NCBI GenBank assembly: GCA_001799565.1
Contig: MGTS01000021.1
Span: forward strand, 1 to 33,966
DNA: 33,966 nucleotides
From: Elusimicrobia bacterium GWA2_51_34
GTDB taxonomy: Bacteria; Elusimicrobiota; Elusimicrobia; Elusimicrobiales; UBA9959
Reading direction: 5' to 3'
The position numbers were made by a program, and so were the translations under genes. The notes under the pieces were generated by a model. The model did no database searches. It saw nothing but the letters and a program-made list of their open reading frames with translations, and was not told where the DNA came from. Shown here piece after piece: positions 8,290-16,086 of the stretch. Position 1 is the first letter of the stretch. Each line of letters begins with the position of its first letter.

Positions 8290-8327
8290 AATAAAATAAA
8301 AAACGGCAGACTATGACAGTCTACCGT
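8290..8327 (-). terminator. Terminator downstream of tRNA-Gly
   Basis: On minus, a 10-bp stem (ACGGTAGACT and AGTCTGCCGT, one mismatch, 5-base loop) is followed by TTTTTTATTTTATT. It lies 24 bp past the tRNA 3' end. Plus-strand transcription from pyrB meets the same hairpin without a T-run. Confidence 0.75.
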
Positions 8328-8350
8328 CGGAGAATGATACCACAAAAATC

Positions 8351-8424
8351 TGGAGCGGGCGATGGGAATCGAACCCACATCTCAACCTTGGCAAGGTCGC
8401 GTTCTACCACTGAACCACGCCCGC
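8351..8424 (-). tRNA. tRNA-Gly (anticodon GCC)
   Basis: Full cloverleaf on minus. The acceptor GCGGGCG pairs with CGCCCGC, the D-arm contains GGTTCAGTGGTAGAAC, the anticodon loop CTTGCCAAG carries GCC, and the T-arm has GGTTCGATTCC. The discriminator is T, and CCA is encoded (8351-8353). It is transcribed alone from its own promoter and ends at its own terminator. Confidence 0.98.
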
Positions 8425-8439
8425 GCTCTCTATCTGTCA

Positions 8440-8468
8440 ATTTTAGCAAAGATTCCCCGGTTTTTCAA
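8440..8468 (-). promoter_or_regulatory. tRNA-Gly promoter
   Basis: On minus, TTGAAA (8463-8468) and TAAAAT (8440-8445), each 5 of 6 to consensus, with a 17-bp spacer, 15 bp before the tRNA 5' end. Confidence 0.7.
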
Positions 8469-8572
8469 ACTTGCCGTATTTTGAACGGCAGCCCGGGCCG
8501 CCGAAGCCTCCTACACCTGAACCGGCTGCACACAAAAACCAGACAGAAGGGCTAATAAAGCAAAAATGTTTT

Positions 8573-9982
8573 TTATCCGCGGGAGAGTTTCCACCTGGTG
8601 CCGCCGGGGACATCTTCTATCAGTACGCCTTTACCGGCAAGCGCCTTGCGCAGTTCGTCGGAACGTTTGAAATCTTTAGCCTTGCGGGCCGCCTCACGCT
8701 CTTTTATAAGCGCGGCCAGTTCAGCCGGTAGTTCCTGCCGCTCTTTGGCGGAGAAAAGACCGAGCGCCAGCACCTCTTCCGCCGCCAGCGCGAAAGCCAG
8801 CCGCTGCGGCGCGGGTATTGAGAAGTTTTTAAGCGTTTCCCAAAGGCCCGCCAGAGCCTCCGGCAGGTTTACATCATCAGCAAGCGCTTCTTTAAAATCC
8901 TTGAAATATTTTGCGTCCCTGTCCGCAGCTGGCGGCTCCCCCGTGACTTCGGTCCTCAACTTTTCGGCCAGCCCGCGCAGGCCGTCCAGGCCGCGGGCGG
9001 CGGCCTCTAGCCCCTCCCAGGTAAATTCAAGCTGCTTGCGGTAATGGGTGAGAAAACAGTAATAGCGGTAAGCCAGCGGGTCGTAGCCTTTCTCGGGCAG
9101 TGTGGAAACGGTAAGGAAACCGCCGGCGGATTTAGACATTTTCCCGGTGTCCCCCGTCACAAGGAACCGGCCGTGCATCCAGTAATTGGCAAAGGGCTTG
9201 CCGGTGGCGGCTTCGGACTGGGCTATCTCGTTGGTGTGGTGTATTGCCACGTGATCTTCGCCGCCGCAATGGATGTCTATTGTTCCGCCCAGGTGCTTCA
9301 TAGCCATAGCGGAACATTCTATATGCCAACCCGGAAAGCCGGTTCCCCACGGAGAAGGCCATTCCATCTGCCTTTTCTCGCCGGCCGGGGAAAATTTCCA
9401 CAACGCGAAGTCGTGAGGATTACGTTTTTCGGCGTTAACCTCAACCCGCGCCCCCTCCTGTATCCCTTCCATATGGCTTTTGCCGGCAAGTTTCCCGTAA
9501 TCCGGCAGCCTGGCCGTGTCAAAATATACCCCGTCGCCTGTACGGTAGGTAAAACCTTTTTTCTCAAGCGCCAGCACCAGTTCTATCATTTCCCTGATAT
9601 ATTCCGTGGCCGGGCACAGCACGTCGGGCATAAGGCAATTGAGCGCCTTGTAATCCTTAAAAAAAGCCTCCGTGTAGAATTTAGCTATGTCCCAGGCGGA
9701 CTTGCCCTCGCGGCGGGCGCCGACTTCCATCTTATCTTCGCCTTCATCGGAGTCCGAGACCAGGTGCCCCACGTCGGTGATGTTCATCACGCGTTTTACA
9801 CTGTAGCCGAAGAACTTCAGCGCGCGCACCAGGCCGTCCTCAAAGATGTATGTGCGCATATTGCCGATATGCGCGAATAGATACACCGTGGGGCCGCAGG
9901 TGTAAATACCGGCGGTGTTATCTTTTAAAGGCTTAAATAATTCCTTTCTGCGGGTAAGCGTGTTATAAACGGTAAAGCCCAT
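8573..9982 (-). CDS. cysS: Cysteine--tRNA ligase
   Basis: Class I aminoacyl-tRNA synthetase of 469 residues that charges tRNA-Cys. The zinc ligand C29 lies in CGPTVY, the HIGN motif is at 38-41, and the second zinc-site segment is GWHIECSAMAMKHLG. The KMSKS loop (GKMSKSAGG) and a C-terminal helical anticodon-binding part are present. Length is normal. The stop codon of the preceding lipoprotein gene ends one base before this ATG, and that gene's last codons supply AAGGACAGG as ribosome-binding site, so the two are translationally coupled. The gene closes the radA, PIN/TRAM, ispDF, lipoprotein, cysS run, an order reminiscent of the sms-yacL-ispD-ispF-cysS block of Firmicutes. Confidence 0.97.
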   Translation of the reverse strand: MGFTVYNTLTRRKELFKPLKDNTAGIYTCGPTVYLFAHIGNMRTYIFEDGLVRALKFFGYSVKRVMNITDVGHLVSDSDEGEDKMEVGARREGKSAWDIAKFYTEAFFKDYKALNCLMPDVLCPATEYIREMIELVLALEKKGFTYRTGDGVYFDTARLPDYGKLAGKSHMEGIQEGARVEVNAEKRNPHDFALWKFSPAGEKRQMEWPSPWGTGFPGWHIECSAMAMKHLGGTIDIHCGGEDHVAIHHTNEIAQSEAATGKPFANYWMHGRFLVTGDTGKMSKSAGGFLTVSTLPEKGYDPLAYRYYCFLTHYRKQLEFTWEGLEAAARGLDGLRGLAEKLRTEVTGEPPAADRDAKYFKDFKEALADDVNLPEALAGLWETLKNFSIPAPQRLAFALAAEEVLALGLFSAKERQELPAELAALIKEREAARKAKDFKRSDELRKALAGKGVLIEDVPGGTRWKLSRG

Positions 9983-9983
9983 A

Positions 9984-10544
9984 TTACCTGTCCTTTAAGG
10001 GTTCTTCAAGCCCGGTGGAGGGCGGTTTCTGTAAAATATTTTTTATTTTTTTGCCGAGGTCGAAAAAAAAGACGGAACAAAGCTTCGCGCCGTACCGGGA
10101 AGCGTATTTTTCCCTTATAACGCACGCCACTTCCATTTCCGAGAAAGGATACACCGCTCCTCTGGGGGCAAGCGTATAGCTGAAACCGGCGTCCGCCGGC
10201 GCGCCCGCTTTTTTAAAGGCGTAATTGTGGCTTTCGGCTACTATGTCCGGTAAAGCAATTTCAAGGTCCGGGTCGGAGGTTTTAGAAAGCGCGTAGAGGC
10301 GGGTTTTAAAAACCACCGCTCTCTCCCGCGCGGGGGCGGGAGCGCCTGGTTCAGGCGCGCTGCAGGCGCAAAAAAAGCACAAGAAAGCCAAGGAAGGCCA
10401 AAGAAAGCAACGGAACGCAACTGAAAGCGACGGAACGCAACTGAAGGTTTCGGAAGAAGGATTTTTCTTACATTCTGTTGCTTTCTGTTGCCTTCTGTTG
10501 CCTTCTGTTGCTTTTTTTAGCTTTCCGTTGCTATCCATCATCAC
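9984..10544 (-). CDS. Putative lipoprotein with repeat-derived N-terminus
   Basis: A 186-residue ORF that begins with GTG in a TGATG overlap with the ispDF stop and ends coupled to cysS. These positions suggest it is really translated. A hydrophobic stretch (SLAFLCFFCACS) with a lipobox-like end, Cys followed by Ser, precedes a Pro/Ala linker and then about 110 residues without recognised family. That part contains IALPDIVAESHNYAFKKAG and two short hydrophobic strands. Residues 1 to about 60 are translated from a 10-bp tandem-repeat element (10385-10535), so even the signal peptide is written in repeat words. The real start could also be inside the repeat, though no good internal ATG is visible. 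Confidence 0.6.
   Translation of the reverse strand: MMMDSNGKLKKATEGNRRQQKATECKKNPSSETFSCVPSLSVAFRCFLWPSLAFLCFFCACSAPEPGAPAPARERAVVFKTRLYALSKTSDPDLEIALPDIVAESHNYAFKKAGAPADAGFSYTLAPRGAVYPFSEMEVACVIREKYASRYGAKLCSVFFFDLGKKIKNILQKPPSTGLEEPLKDR
10385..10535. repeat. 10-bp-word inverted repeat inside the lipoprotein ORF (R2)
   Basis: The left arm repeats words such as GCAACGGAAC, GCAACTGAAA, GCGACGGAAC and GCAACTGAAG. The right arm repeats the complement: CTTTCTGTTG, CCTTCTGTTG (twice) and CTTTCCGTTG. The period is 10 bp on both sides. The centre is around TTCGGAAGAAGG near 10450-10460. Confidence 0.85.
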
Positions 10545-11725
10545 TTAACCACGCTTGCTACCGCATAGCAGACGATGGCCTCGCCGCGGCCCACCTCGCC
10601 AAGACCCTCGCGGCTTTTTGCCTTGATGTTCACGCTGTCAAGTTCAAGCTTGAAAATTTTAGCGAGCGATTTTCTTATAAGCTCATAATAAGGTTTCATT
10701 TTCGGCTCTTCCGCCACTATGGTCACGTCCAGGTTTACTATTACGGCTTTCCTGGCCTGCATGATCTTAAGGGTTTTTTCCGCTATATCCACGCTTGAAA
10801 TACCCATTATGGTGAGGTCGGTGGGCGGAAAATAAACGCCTATCTCGCCCGCGGCCACCGAGCCCAGAAGCGCGTCGCAAACCGCGTGCAGGACCACGTC
10901 GCCGTCGGAATGCCCAAGCAGGCCCTTTGAATAGTCAAGTTTCACGCCGCCCATTATAAGCGGCCTGCCGCCGGCCAGGCGGTGGATATCATAGCCGAAA
11001 CCGAACCTCGCGCGCGGCTGAGCGCGCTTGACTGTTTCCTTTACTTTCATAAGAGCCTCCGCTATTATTAAATCTTCGGGAGTGGTAACTTTCAGGTTTG
11101 AATAGTTAGAAATCACCACGGCGGGCTTTACGCCAAGAACTTCAAGCAGCTGGGAATCGTCGGTGCAATCCCTTCGGGCGCCCGGCGTATCAAGCGCCCG
11201 CTTTAACAGGGAACGCCTGTAGCACTGTGGCGTCTGCACCGCCATGTAGGCCCCGCGCTCAAGCGTGGCTTCAAAGTTTTTGCCGTCCTTTGAAAGCTTT
11301 TTAACCGTGTCTTTAAGCGCCACGCCCGGCACGGCGGCGCCTGTTTTGAACGCGCGTGCGAGGCACTCGGCTATCACTTCACGGCTCACAAGCGGGCGGG
11401 CTCCGTCGTGAACGGCCACAATAACGGAACGTGCGGAAACTTTCTTAAATCCGTTTTCAAGCGAACCCATGCGGCTTGAGCCCGCACCCGCCAGTTTCAC
11501 TCCCCGGCCTTTCCACCACGCGCCGTGCTTTTTAATGTTCTCAGGACTTAGAACAAGAATAATTTCAGAAAACAGAGCGCTATCCTCAAAAGCGGAAACT
11601 GTCCACTCTATCATGGGCTTTGAGCACAGGTTCAGATACTGCTTGTCCGAACCCATGCGCGAGCCCGCGCCTCCCGCGAGTATAAGGGCCGCTGCCCGCG
11701 GCTTTTTCTTGTTTTCCTTCCCCAT
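10541..11725 (-). CDS. ispDF: Bifunctional IspD/IspF (MEP isoprenoid pathway)
   Basis: A 394-residue fusion. Residues about 10-230 are IspD, CDP-ME synthase: AALILAGGAGSRMGSDKQYL nucleotide-binding start, VHDGARPLV, and CTDDSQLLE. Residues about 237-394 are IspF, MEcPP synthase: GFGYDIHRL with the metal ligands Asp and His, GHSDGDVVLHAVCDALLG, IGVYFPP, and NIKAKSREGLGEVGRGE. The two enzymes catalyse steps 3 and 5 of the MEP pathway. Fusions of this type are well known in several phyla. The stop overlaps the GTG of the following ORF. Upstream (11738-11797) the gap is a 7-bp-word repeat and the start has no clear ribosome-binding site. Confidence 0.95.
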   Translation of the reverse strand: MGKENKKKPRAAALILAGGAGSRMGSDKQYLNLCSKPMIEWTVSAFEDSALFSEIILVLSPENIKKHGAWWKGRGVKLAGAGSSRMGSLENGFKKVSARSVIVAVHDGARPLVSREVIAECLARAFKTGAAVPGVALKDTVKKLSKDGKNFEATLERGAYMAVQTPQCYRRSLLKRALDTPGARRDCTDDSQLLEVLGVKPAVVISNYSNLKVTTPEDLIIAEALMKVKETVKRAQPRARFGFGYDIHRLAGGRPLIMGGVKLDYSKGLLGHSDGDVVLHAVCDALLGSVAAGEIGVYFPPTDLTIMGISSVDIAEKTLKIMQARKAVIVNLDVTIVAEEPKMKPYYELIRKSLAKIFKLELDSVNIKAKSREGLGEVGRGEAIVCYAVASVVK

Positions 11726-11737
11726 TTTATTGTTAAT

Positions 11738-11797
11738 GCACCAGTAAACTGGTTACCAATTACCGGCCACCAGTTACCGGTTACTGGTCACTGGGTC
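11738..11797. repeat. 7-bp-word repeat element between PIN/TRAM gene and ispDF (R3)
   Basis: Consecutive heptamers GTTACCA, ATTACCG, GCCACCA, GTTACCG, GTTACTG and GTCACTG, preceded by CACCAGT and AAACTGG. The words are a mix of a motif and its complement, so the region can fold on itself. It covers the last ten bases of the PIN/TRAM coding region. Confidence 0.85.
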
Positions 11798-12789
11798 CTA
11801 CCGGGCGCCCGCGAGCCCTTTACCCTGACAAATATTATCCGGCCCTGCGAGGTCTGCAGAATAGACTGCACGGTCGCGTCCACTTTCTTACCCACAAAAT
11901 CGCGGCCGTCCTCCACCACTATCATGGTGCCGTCGTCAAGGTAGCCGACACCCTGCTCTTTTTCCTTGCCGTCTTTCATCACGAACACCGACATATCTTC
12001 CCCGGGCAGGACCACCGGTTTCAACGCTACGGTAAGATCGTTAATATTCAGCGCCACAAGGTTTTCAAGCGCGGCCAGCTTATTGATATTAAAATCCGTG
12101 GTAATAACCGCGGCGCCAAGCTCGCGCGCTATGCGCACGACTTTAAGGGAGCTATCCGCCAGTTCTTTTATGTCGCGGTCTATTACGCGGAAAGGCATTT
12201 CTTTTGACTCCTGCAGGCGCGCTAGAATATCAAGCCCGCGCCGGCCCTTGGCCCGTGCTATCGGCTCGCCCGATTCCGCCAGCGCGTGCAGTTCCTGCAC
12301 TACAAAACGCGGCGTAACCACGGAACCGGCAATAAAATGCGTTTCGCAGATGTCAAGTATACGCCCATCCACTATGGCGGACAGGTCAAGCACTTTTATA
12401 TTCCTGCCCGAGCGCTTGCCCAATGAAAGGATATTCTTGTCAAGGTCGTCTATTTCGGGGATCTTCCTGATGCTTATTATCATACCCAGAAGCGCAAGGG
12501 CGTAACGGATAATGCCGTTGTAGGTTTGCCAGATTTGATTAAGCCCGTCATTGCCTATCTGAAACACGGTATAGTCCAGCAGTTTTGAGACAATTATACC
12601 CACCACTGCGCCGATTATACTGATAATAAGAGAGAACAGGCTGACGCTTTCAAAAACATATTCCACTCCTATGATAACAAGGCCTATAAAAAACCCGAGC
12701 GCCGCGCCCTTTATATCTTTTGCTATCGTCAGATACGTAAGCACCGGGGTGCCGACCAAAGCTATAACCCTAAATATCCAGATAATCAT
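11788..12789 (-). CDS. Membrane-anchored PIN/TRAM domain protein (YacL-like)
   Basis: A 333-residue protein. Four hydrophobic segments occupy residues about 1-115. A PIN-like nuclease domain follows (about 133-260: KVLDLSAIVDGRILDI start, conserved Asp residues, TTDFNINKLA), then a C-terminal TRAM-type beta-barrel (about 265-325: EQGVGYLDDGTMIVVEDG). PIN domains cut RNA using clustered acidic residues; TRAM domains bind RNA. The family (B. subtilis YacL) lies beside radA and ispD in many genomes, as here. The cellular role is not established. It starts at ATG 12789 with GGAG upstream (AAGGAGAAAA), a good ribosome-binding site. Confidence 0.88.
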   Translation of the reverse strand: MIIWIFRVIALVGTPVLTYLTIAKDIKGAALGFFIGLVIIGVEYVFESVSLFSLIISIIGAVVGIIVSKLLDYTVFQIGNDGLNQIWQTYNGIIRYALALLGMIISIRKIPEIDDLDKNILSLGKRSGRNIKVLDLSAIVDGRILDICETHFIAGSVVTPRFVVQELHALAESGEPIARAKGRRGLDILARLQESKEMPFRVIDRDIKELADSSLKVVRIARELGAAVITTDFNINKLAALENLVALNINDLTVALKPVVLPGEDMSVFVMKDGKEKEQGVGYLDDGTMIVVEDGRDFVGKKVDATVQSILQTSQGRIIFVRVKGSRAPGRTQ

Positions 12790-12821
12790 TTTTTCTCCTT
12801 AAGTCGCGCGAACTAACAAAA

Positions 12822-12925
12822 GAATGCTGCCGTAAACTTATAAGGAACTCCTGTAAAGGACCATATGGCTTACGGCTTAGAACTTATGGCAGTCTTTCTA
12901 TCTATAGCTTACGCCTTATCGCAAT
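12822..12925. repeat. 7-bp-word repeat element between radA and PIN/TRAM gene (R4)
   Basis: The centre-like motif TAAGGAACTCCTG (12841-12853) is followed by heptamers TACGGCT, TAGAACT and TATGGCA, and then by complementary words AGCTTAC and GCCTTAT. It fills the gap between the radA stop and the next gene. Confidence 0.7.
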
Positions 12926-12926
12926 T

Positions 12927-14333
12927 TCACGCCCTGCTCTTAACACCCGGCGCAAGCTTCATGAGCTCGGAATTCAGAGCTCCCAAATCCTCCACAGGAA
13001 AAAGACCGAGGTTCTTAAACTTAGCGGCCTCTTTGACTGATTGCTTCGGAATAAAGGCCTTTTTAAAACCCAGCCGTTCGGCTTCGGCCAGGCGCCTTGA
13101 TACGAAACCGGGATTTGAACATTGAGCGAGTATCCCTACTTCCCCCGCAAAAAAGCAGTCGCCCGGCAGCTCTATATCCTTTGCCGAACTGATAAGCGCC
13201 GCGCAGAAAGCCAGGTCAAGCGCGGTATCTTTTATTTTAAGGCCGCCCTGGAAAGAGGCGAAAACATCCATGTTGTCCAGGCGCAACCCCACATTCTTCT
13301 CGGCAGCCGCGAGCAGCACCTGGGCGCGGTTTAGATCCATGCCGGTAACAGTGCGCCTGGGGAACGGGTAATAAGATCTTGAAACCAGCGCCTGCACCTC
13401 GGCAAGTATCGGACGCGAGCCTTCAAAGGCCACTGAAAAAGCCCGCCCCGCCAAAGCGCGCTCGCGGTTTGTTTCCGCTACAAGCGCCGAAGCGTCTGAA
13501 ACGGACTTAAGGCCCTTTTCGCCCATTTCAAAAATACCTATTTCATCTATGGCGCCGAAGCGGTTTTTGTGGGGCCTCAGGATTCTGTAAATATTGTTTT
13601 TCTCAGCGTCAAAATAAAGCACGGTATCAACTATATGCTCCAGCACCTTCGGGCCAGCGAGCGTCCCTTCCTTGGTAACATGGCCCAGCAGGAAAAGCGG
13701 CGTTCCCCTGGCCTTCACCGTTTTAAGCAATTCCGAGGCGCATTCCCGTATCTGGCCGACGGAGCCCGGCGCGCCCACAAAATCAGGGTGGTACATGGTC
13801 TGTATTGAGTCTATTATTAGCGCGGCCGGTTTTATTTTATTGAAAGCCTCAAGCACCCGGGCCAGGTTGGTTTCGGCCAGCAGATAAATATTCTCCGCCA
13901 CAGCGCCAAGGCGCGAAGCCCTTGATCCCACCTGCTCTATGGATTCTTCACCGGTAACATACAACAACTCGCCGCTCTTGAAGGCGCCGGAAGCCAGCGC
14001 CTTCGCGGTTTCAAGCATTAAAGTGGACTTTCCTATGCCAGGGGGACCCGCGAGCAGCAGCACCTGGCCGGCTATAAGGCCGCCGCCAAGCGCCCGGTCA
14101 AGTTCTGTTATGCCGGTGGCAATGGCGCTCTGGCTTGCCGCGCCCGCCTGTGAAAGTCTTACCGGGTCGCTTGAAAATTCGGTAAGCCCGCGGGATTTAG
14201 CCGCCGCCTTTGAAAGCACTTCTTCGGCCTCTTCCACAAAGGTGTTCCAGCCGTTGCAGGCCGGGCACTGGCCCATCCACTTGGCCGAAGCCTGGCCGCA
14301 TTCCTGGCAGCGGTAGATTGTTTTCAGTTTCAT
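12927..14333 (-). CDS. radA: DNA repair protein RadA (Sms)
   Basis: A 468-residue RecA-like ATPase that helps branch migration during homologous recombination. The N-terminal zinc finger C9-x2-C12...C23-x2-C26 comes first. Walker A (LAGPPGIGKST, near residue 95) and the Walker B region (AALIIDSIQTMY) follow. The RadA-specific KNRFG motif (HKNRFGAIDEIGIFEM) and the C-terminal Lon-like domain are complete. Length is normal. The start ATG is preceded by TTTTTTGTT with no Shine-Dalgarno; the upstream gap is an 8-bp-word repeat. Confidence 0.97.
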   Translation of the reverse strand: MKLKTIYRCQECGQASAKWMGQCPACNGWNTFVEEAEEVLSKAAAKSRGLTEFSSDPVRLSQAGAASQSAIATGITELDRALGGGLIAGQVLLLAGPPGIGKSTLMLETAKALASGAFKSGELLYVTGEESIEQVGSRASRLGAVAENIYLLAETNLARVLEAFNKIKPAALIIDSIQTMYHPDFVGAPGSVGQIRECASELLKTVKARGTPLFLLGHVTKEGTLAGPKVLEHIVDTVLYFDAEKNNIYRILRPHKNRFGAIDEIGIFEMGEKGLKSVSDASALVAETNRERALAGRAFSVAFEGSRPILAEVQALVSRSYYPFPRRTVTGMDLNRAQVLLAAAEKNVGLRLDNMDVFASFQGGLKIKDTALDLAFCAALISSAKDIELPGDCFFAGEVGILAQCSNPGFVSRRLAEAERLGFKKAFIPKQSVKEAAKFKNLGLFPVEDLGALNSELMKLAPGVKSRA

Positions 14334-14348
14334 AACAAAAAACTTTAA

Positions 14349-14445
14349 AAGCTGGAAGCGTAGAGGCGTAGAAGCGTGGAGGCATTGAAATTTAAGAAAC
14401 TCCGCCTCTAGACTCCACTCCCTAAGCCGCTACGCTTCTTCCCCG
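14349..14445. repeat. 8-bp-word inverted repeat between mlaD and radA (R5)
   Basis: The left arm has octamers GAAGCGTA, GAGGCGTA, GAAGCGTG and GAGGCATT. The centre is TTAAGAAACTCCGCC (about 14392-14406). The right arm, reverse-complemented, begins GAAGCGTA and GCGGCTTA and ends GGCGGA. It ends close to the mlaD stop codon. Confidence 0.85.
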
Positions 14446-14453
14446 CCACTCTC

Positions 14454-15752
14454 CTACTTCTTGCCTGCTGATCCTAAAGTGACCAGACCGAGAAGATAGG
14501 AGATGTCCTTGTCCTCAAAGGCAACTTTGGTGATATAATCAAGGCGCTTTACCTCGTTCATGTCATTTAAACGCAGGCAGGCCGAAATATATTTATTAAG
14601 CGCGACAGTCACGCCGGCGTCATAGCGCGGAGTATTGAAATACCTGTTTTTAATGTAACGGTTCCGGGTAAATTCCGAAGCCTCGAACAGCAGGCTGACT
14701 CTATCCCATGTGGAATTGTAATAAAAAGGCTGCCAGCGCACTCCGGCGCCGGCTGAGCCGCGCACAGAACCCGCGTACAGATCAAAGCCTCTTGCCTCCC
14801 AACCCATCTGCGCGTCCACAGTGTTTTTTATTTCGTAATCTGTGCCGCGGGCCATGTCTTTCGAGTTTATAATATTCGCCACGCCCACGTAGTAATAACG
14901 CCCGTCCCTGGGATAGATCCTGACGCCAAAATCGCTTCTTGAAGCCTTGGCCGCGGGTTCATATTTCCAATCCCAGCGCCAGTAGGTTTTAAAACCGGTT
15001 ATGCGCCCGACCACGTTTTTTACCGAGGCGCTCGCGTCTTTTAAATTGTTAAGAGTGGAGGTCACATTCTCTTTCATCTGTTTATCGGATACCAGCGCCC
15101 CCAGGGCGCCCTCTCCCTTATTTATTTTGTCCACTATGGCGTCGGTCTTTAACAGCATGTCGTCAAGTCTGGCGGTAATTGAGTCCAGGCGCTCCATCAT
15201 TTTCTGCGCGTGAGGCTGCGAATCGGACACCAGCTCGTTTAAATTAGCCGTGACCTCGCGCAAATTAGTCATGATGCCGTTGAGGTTTTGCGACAGGTTG
15301 CCGTCTCCGCGCACGTCTTTTATAAGGCTCTGCAGATCCTCCATCATCTTGGTCATGGCCCTGTCCAGCGGCAGCGAGTTTTCGCCGCGCACAGTTTCCC
15401 CCGCCTTAAGCACGCCGGCCGCCGGAGTACCCTGGTCTATCTCCATGAACTTGGAACCAATAACGCTGGTGGAACCCACAAGGTAGCGGGCGTCGCGGTA
15501 AATTTTTACACCTTCCTTAATGGCTAGCTGCACTATCACTTTATTTTCCCTGAGAAATATTTTTTTAATTTTCCCCACTTCCACTCCGGAGAGCTTAACC
15601 GTGGCCTTGTCGGGAAGTCCCGCCACGTCCGAGAACTCGGCGTAAACGGTGTAATAATTTTGGAAGGAATAGTCGCCAAGCAGGAATACGGCGGCTCCAA
15701 AAAGTATGGCGCCCGCCAGAACAAAAACCCCGACTTTCATCTCGCTGTTCAT
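14454..15752 (-). CDS. mlaD: MlaD-family MCE protein with C-terminal extension
   Basis: A 432-residue periplasmic substrate-binding component of the Mla phospholipid transporter. One N-terminal membrane helix (residues about 7-25) is followed by the MCE domain (about 38-115: VYAEFSDVAGLPDKATVKLSG, then ARYLVGSTSVIGSKFMEID). A helical region (about 128-250) carries repeated leucine/asparagine patterns. The last ~170 residues are rich in aromatic beta strands (VRIYPRDGRYYYVGVAN), like an outer-membrane barrel-type domain. This tail makes it much longer than E. coli MlaD (183 residues). AGGAAAG lies just upstream of the ATG. It is separated from mlaF by 334 bp. Confidence 0.88.
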   Translation of the reverse strand: MNSEMKVGVFVLAGAILFGAAVFLLGDYSFQNYYTVYAEFSDVAGLPDKATVKLSGVEVGKIKKIFLRENKVIVQLAIKEGVKIYRDARYLVGSTSVIGSKFMEIDQGTPAAGVLKAGETVRGENSLPLDRAMTKMMEDLQSLIKDVRGDGNLSQNLNGIMTNLREVTANLNELVSDSQPHAQKMMERLDSITARLDDMLLKTDAIVDKINKGEGALGALVSDKQMKENVTSTLNNLKDASASVKNVVGRITGFKTYWRWDWKYEPAAKASRSDFGVRIYPRDGRYYYVGVANIINSKDMARGTDYEIKNTVDAQMGWEARGFDLYAGSVRGSAGAGVRWQPFYYNSTWDRVSLLFEASEFTRNRYIKNRYFNTPRYDAGVTVALNKYISACLRLNDMNEVKRLDYITKVAFEDKDISYLLGLVTLGSAGKK

Positions 15753-16086
15753 GCTTTCCTATTAACTTACCACGGCCCAGTGTATAAAATAGCAATTTTT
15801 GCAGGGGTTTTACAGGGGCATGCGTGCAGGCCGCGCCGTAGCCGCTAGTTTAACCCGGAAAAACTCGCCGTTATTTCAGCGTTCGTCCGCCTAAAGCGGA
15901 CGATTTTAACTGCAATTTTCCGGCTAATAGTACGATTGTAATATTTTCCTCAACAAATGCCTGCTTTTTTGAGTTATTTATGCCGGGAAATAAAGTTATC
16001 AACAGGTAAAATGCATAAAAAACAAGCATTTTTCGATAAAGTCATAAATCTATTAACAGTTGTGGATAACTTGTGGATAATACCGG
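15753..16086. other. 334-bp mlaF-mlaD gap, AT-rich, with hairpin and DnaA-type boxes
   Basis: No gene is visible. The mlaD side carries a GC-rich hairpin, CGTCCGC-CTAAA-GCGGACG (15884-15902), with ATTTT next to it on plus, possibly a terminator. The mlaF side (15996-16080) carries DnaA-box-like sequences. A short segment at 15905-15923 recurs on the other strand at 18951-18969. A promoter for mlaD is expected, but I cannot pick convincing boxes. Confidence 0.5.
15996..16080 (-). promoter_or_regulatory. Cluster of DnaA-box-like sequences
   Basis: On minus, two perfect TTATCCACA boxes (16072-16080 and 16061-16069) stand as direct repeats separated by two bases. A third box, TTATCAACA (one mismatch), is at 15996-16004 on plus. 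The surrounding bases are AT-rich. This could be a DnaA-regulated promoter, a DnaA-titration site or part of an origin. The gene strand pattern does not support an origin. Confidence 0.55.

Noticed and set aside
9044-9880. 278-codon open frame on plus opposite cysS
   Set aside because: It is antisense to a fully conserved synthetase and results from its GC-rich codon use.
15753-16086. Chromosomal origin at the DnaA boxes
   Set aside because: Kept only as a regulatory cluster: no dnaA, dnaN, gidA or rpmH nearby, only three boxes, and no switch of gene strand at this point.
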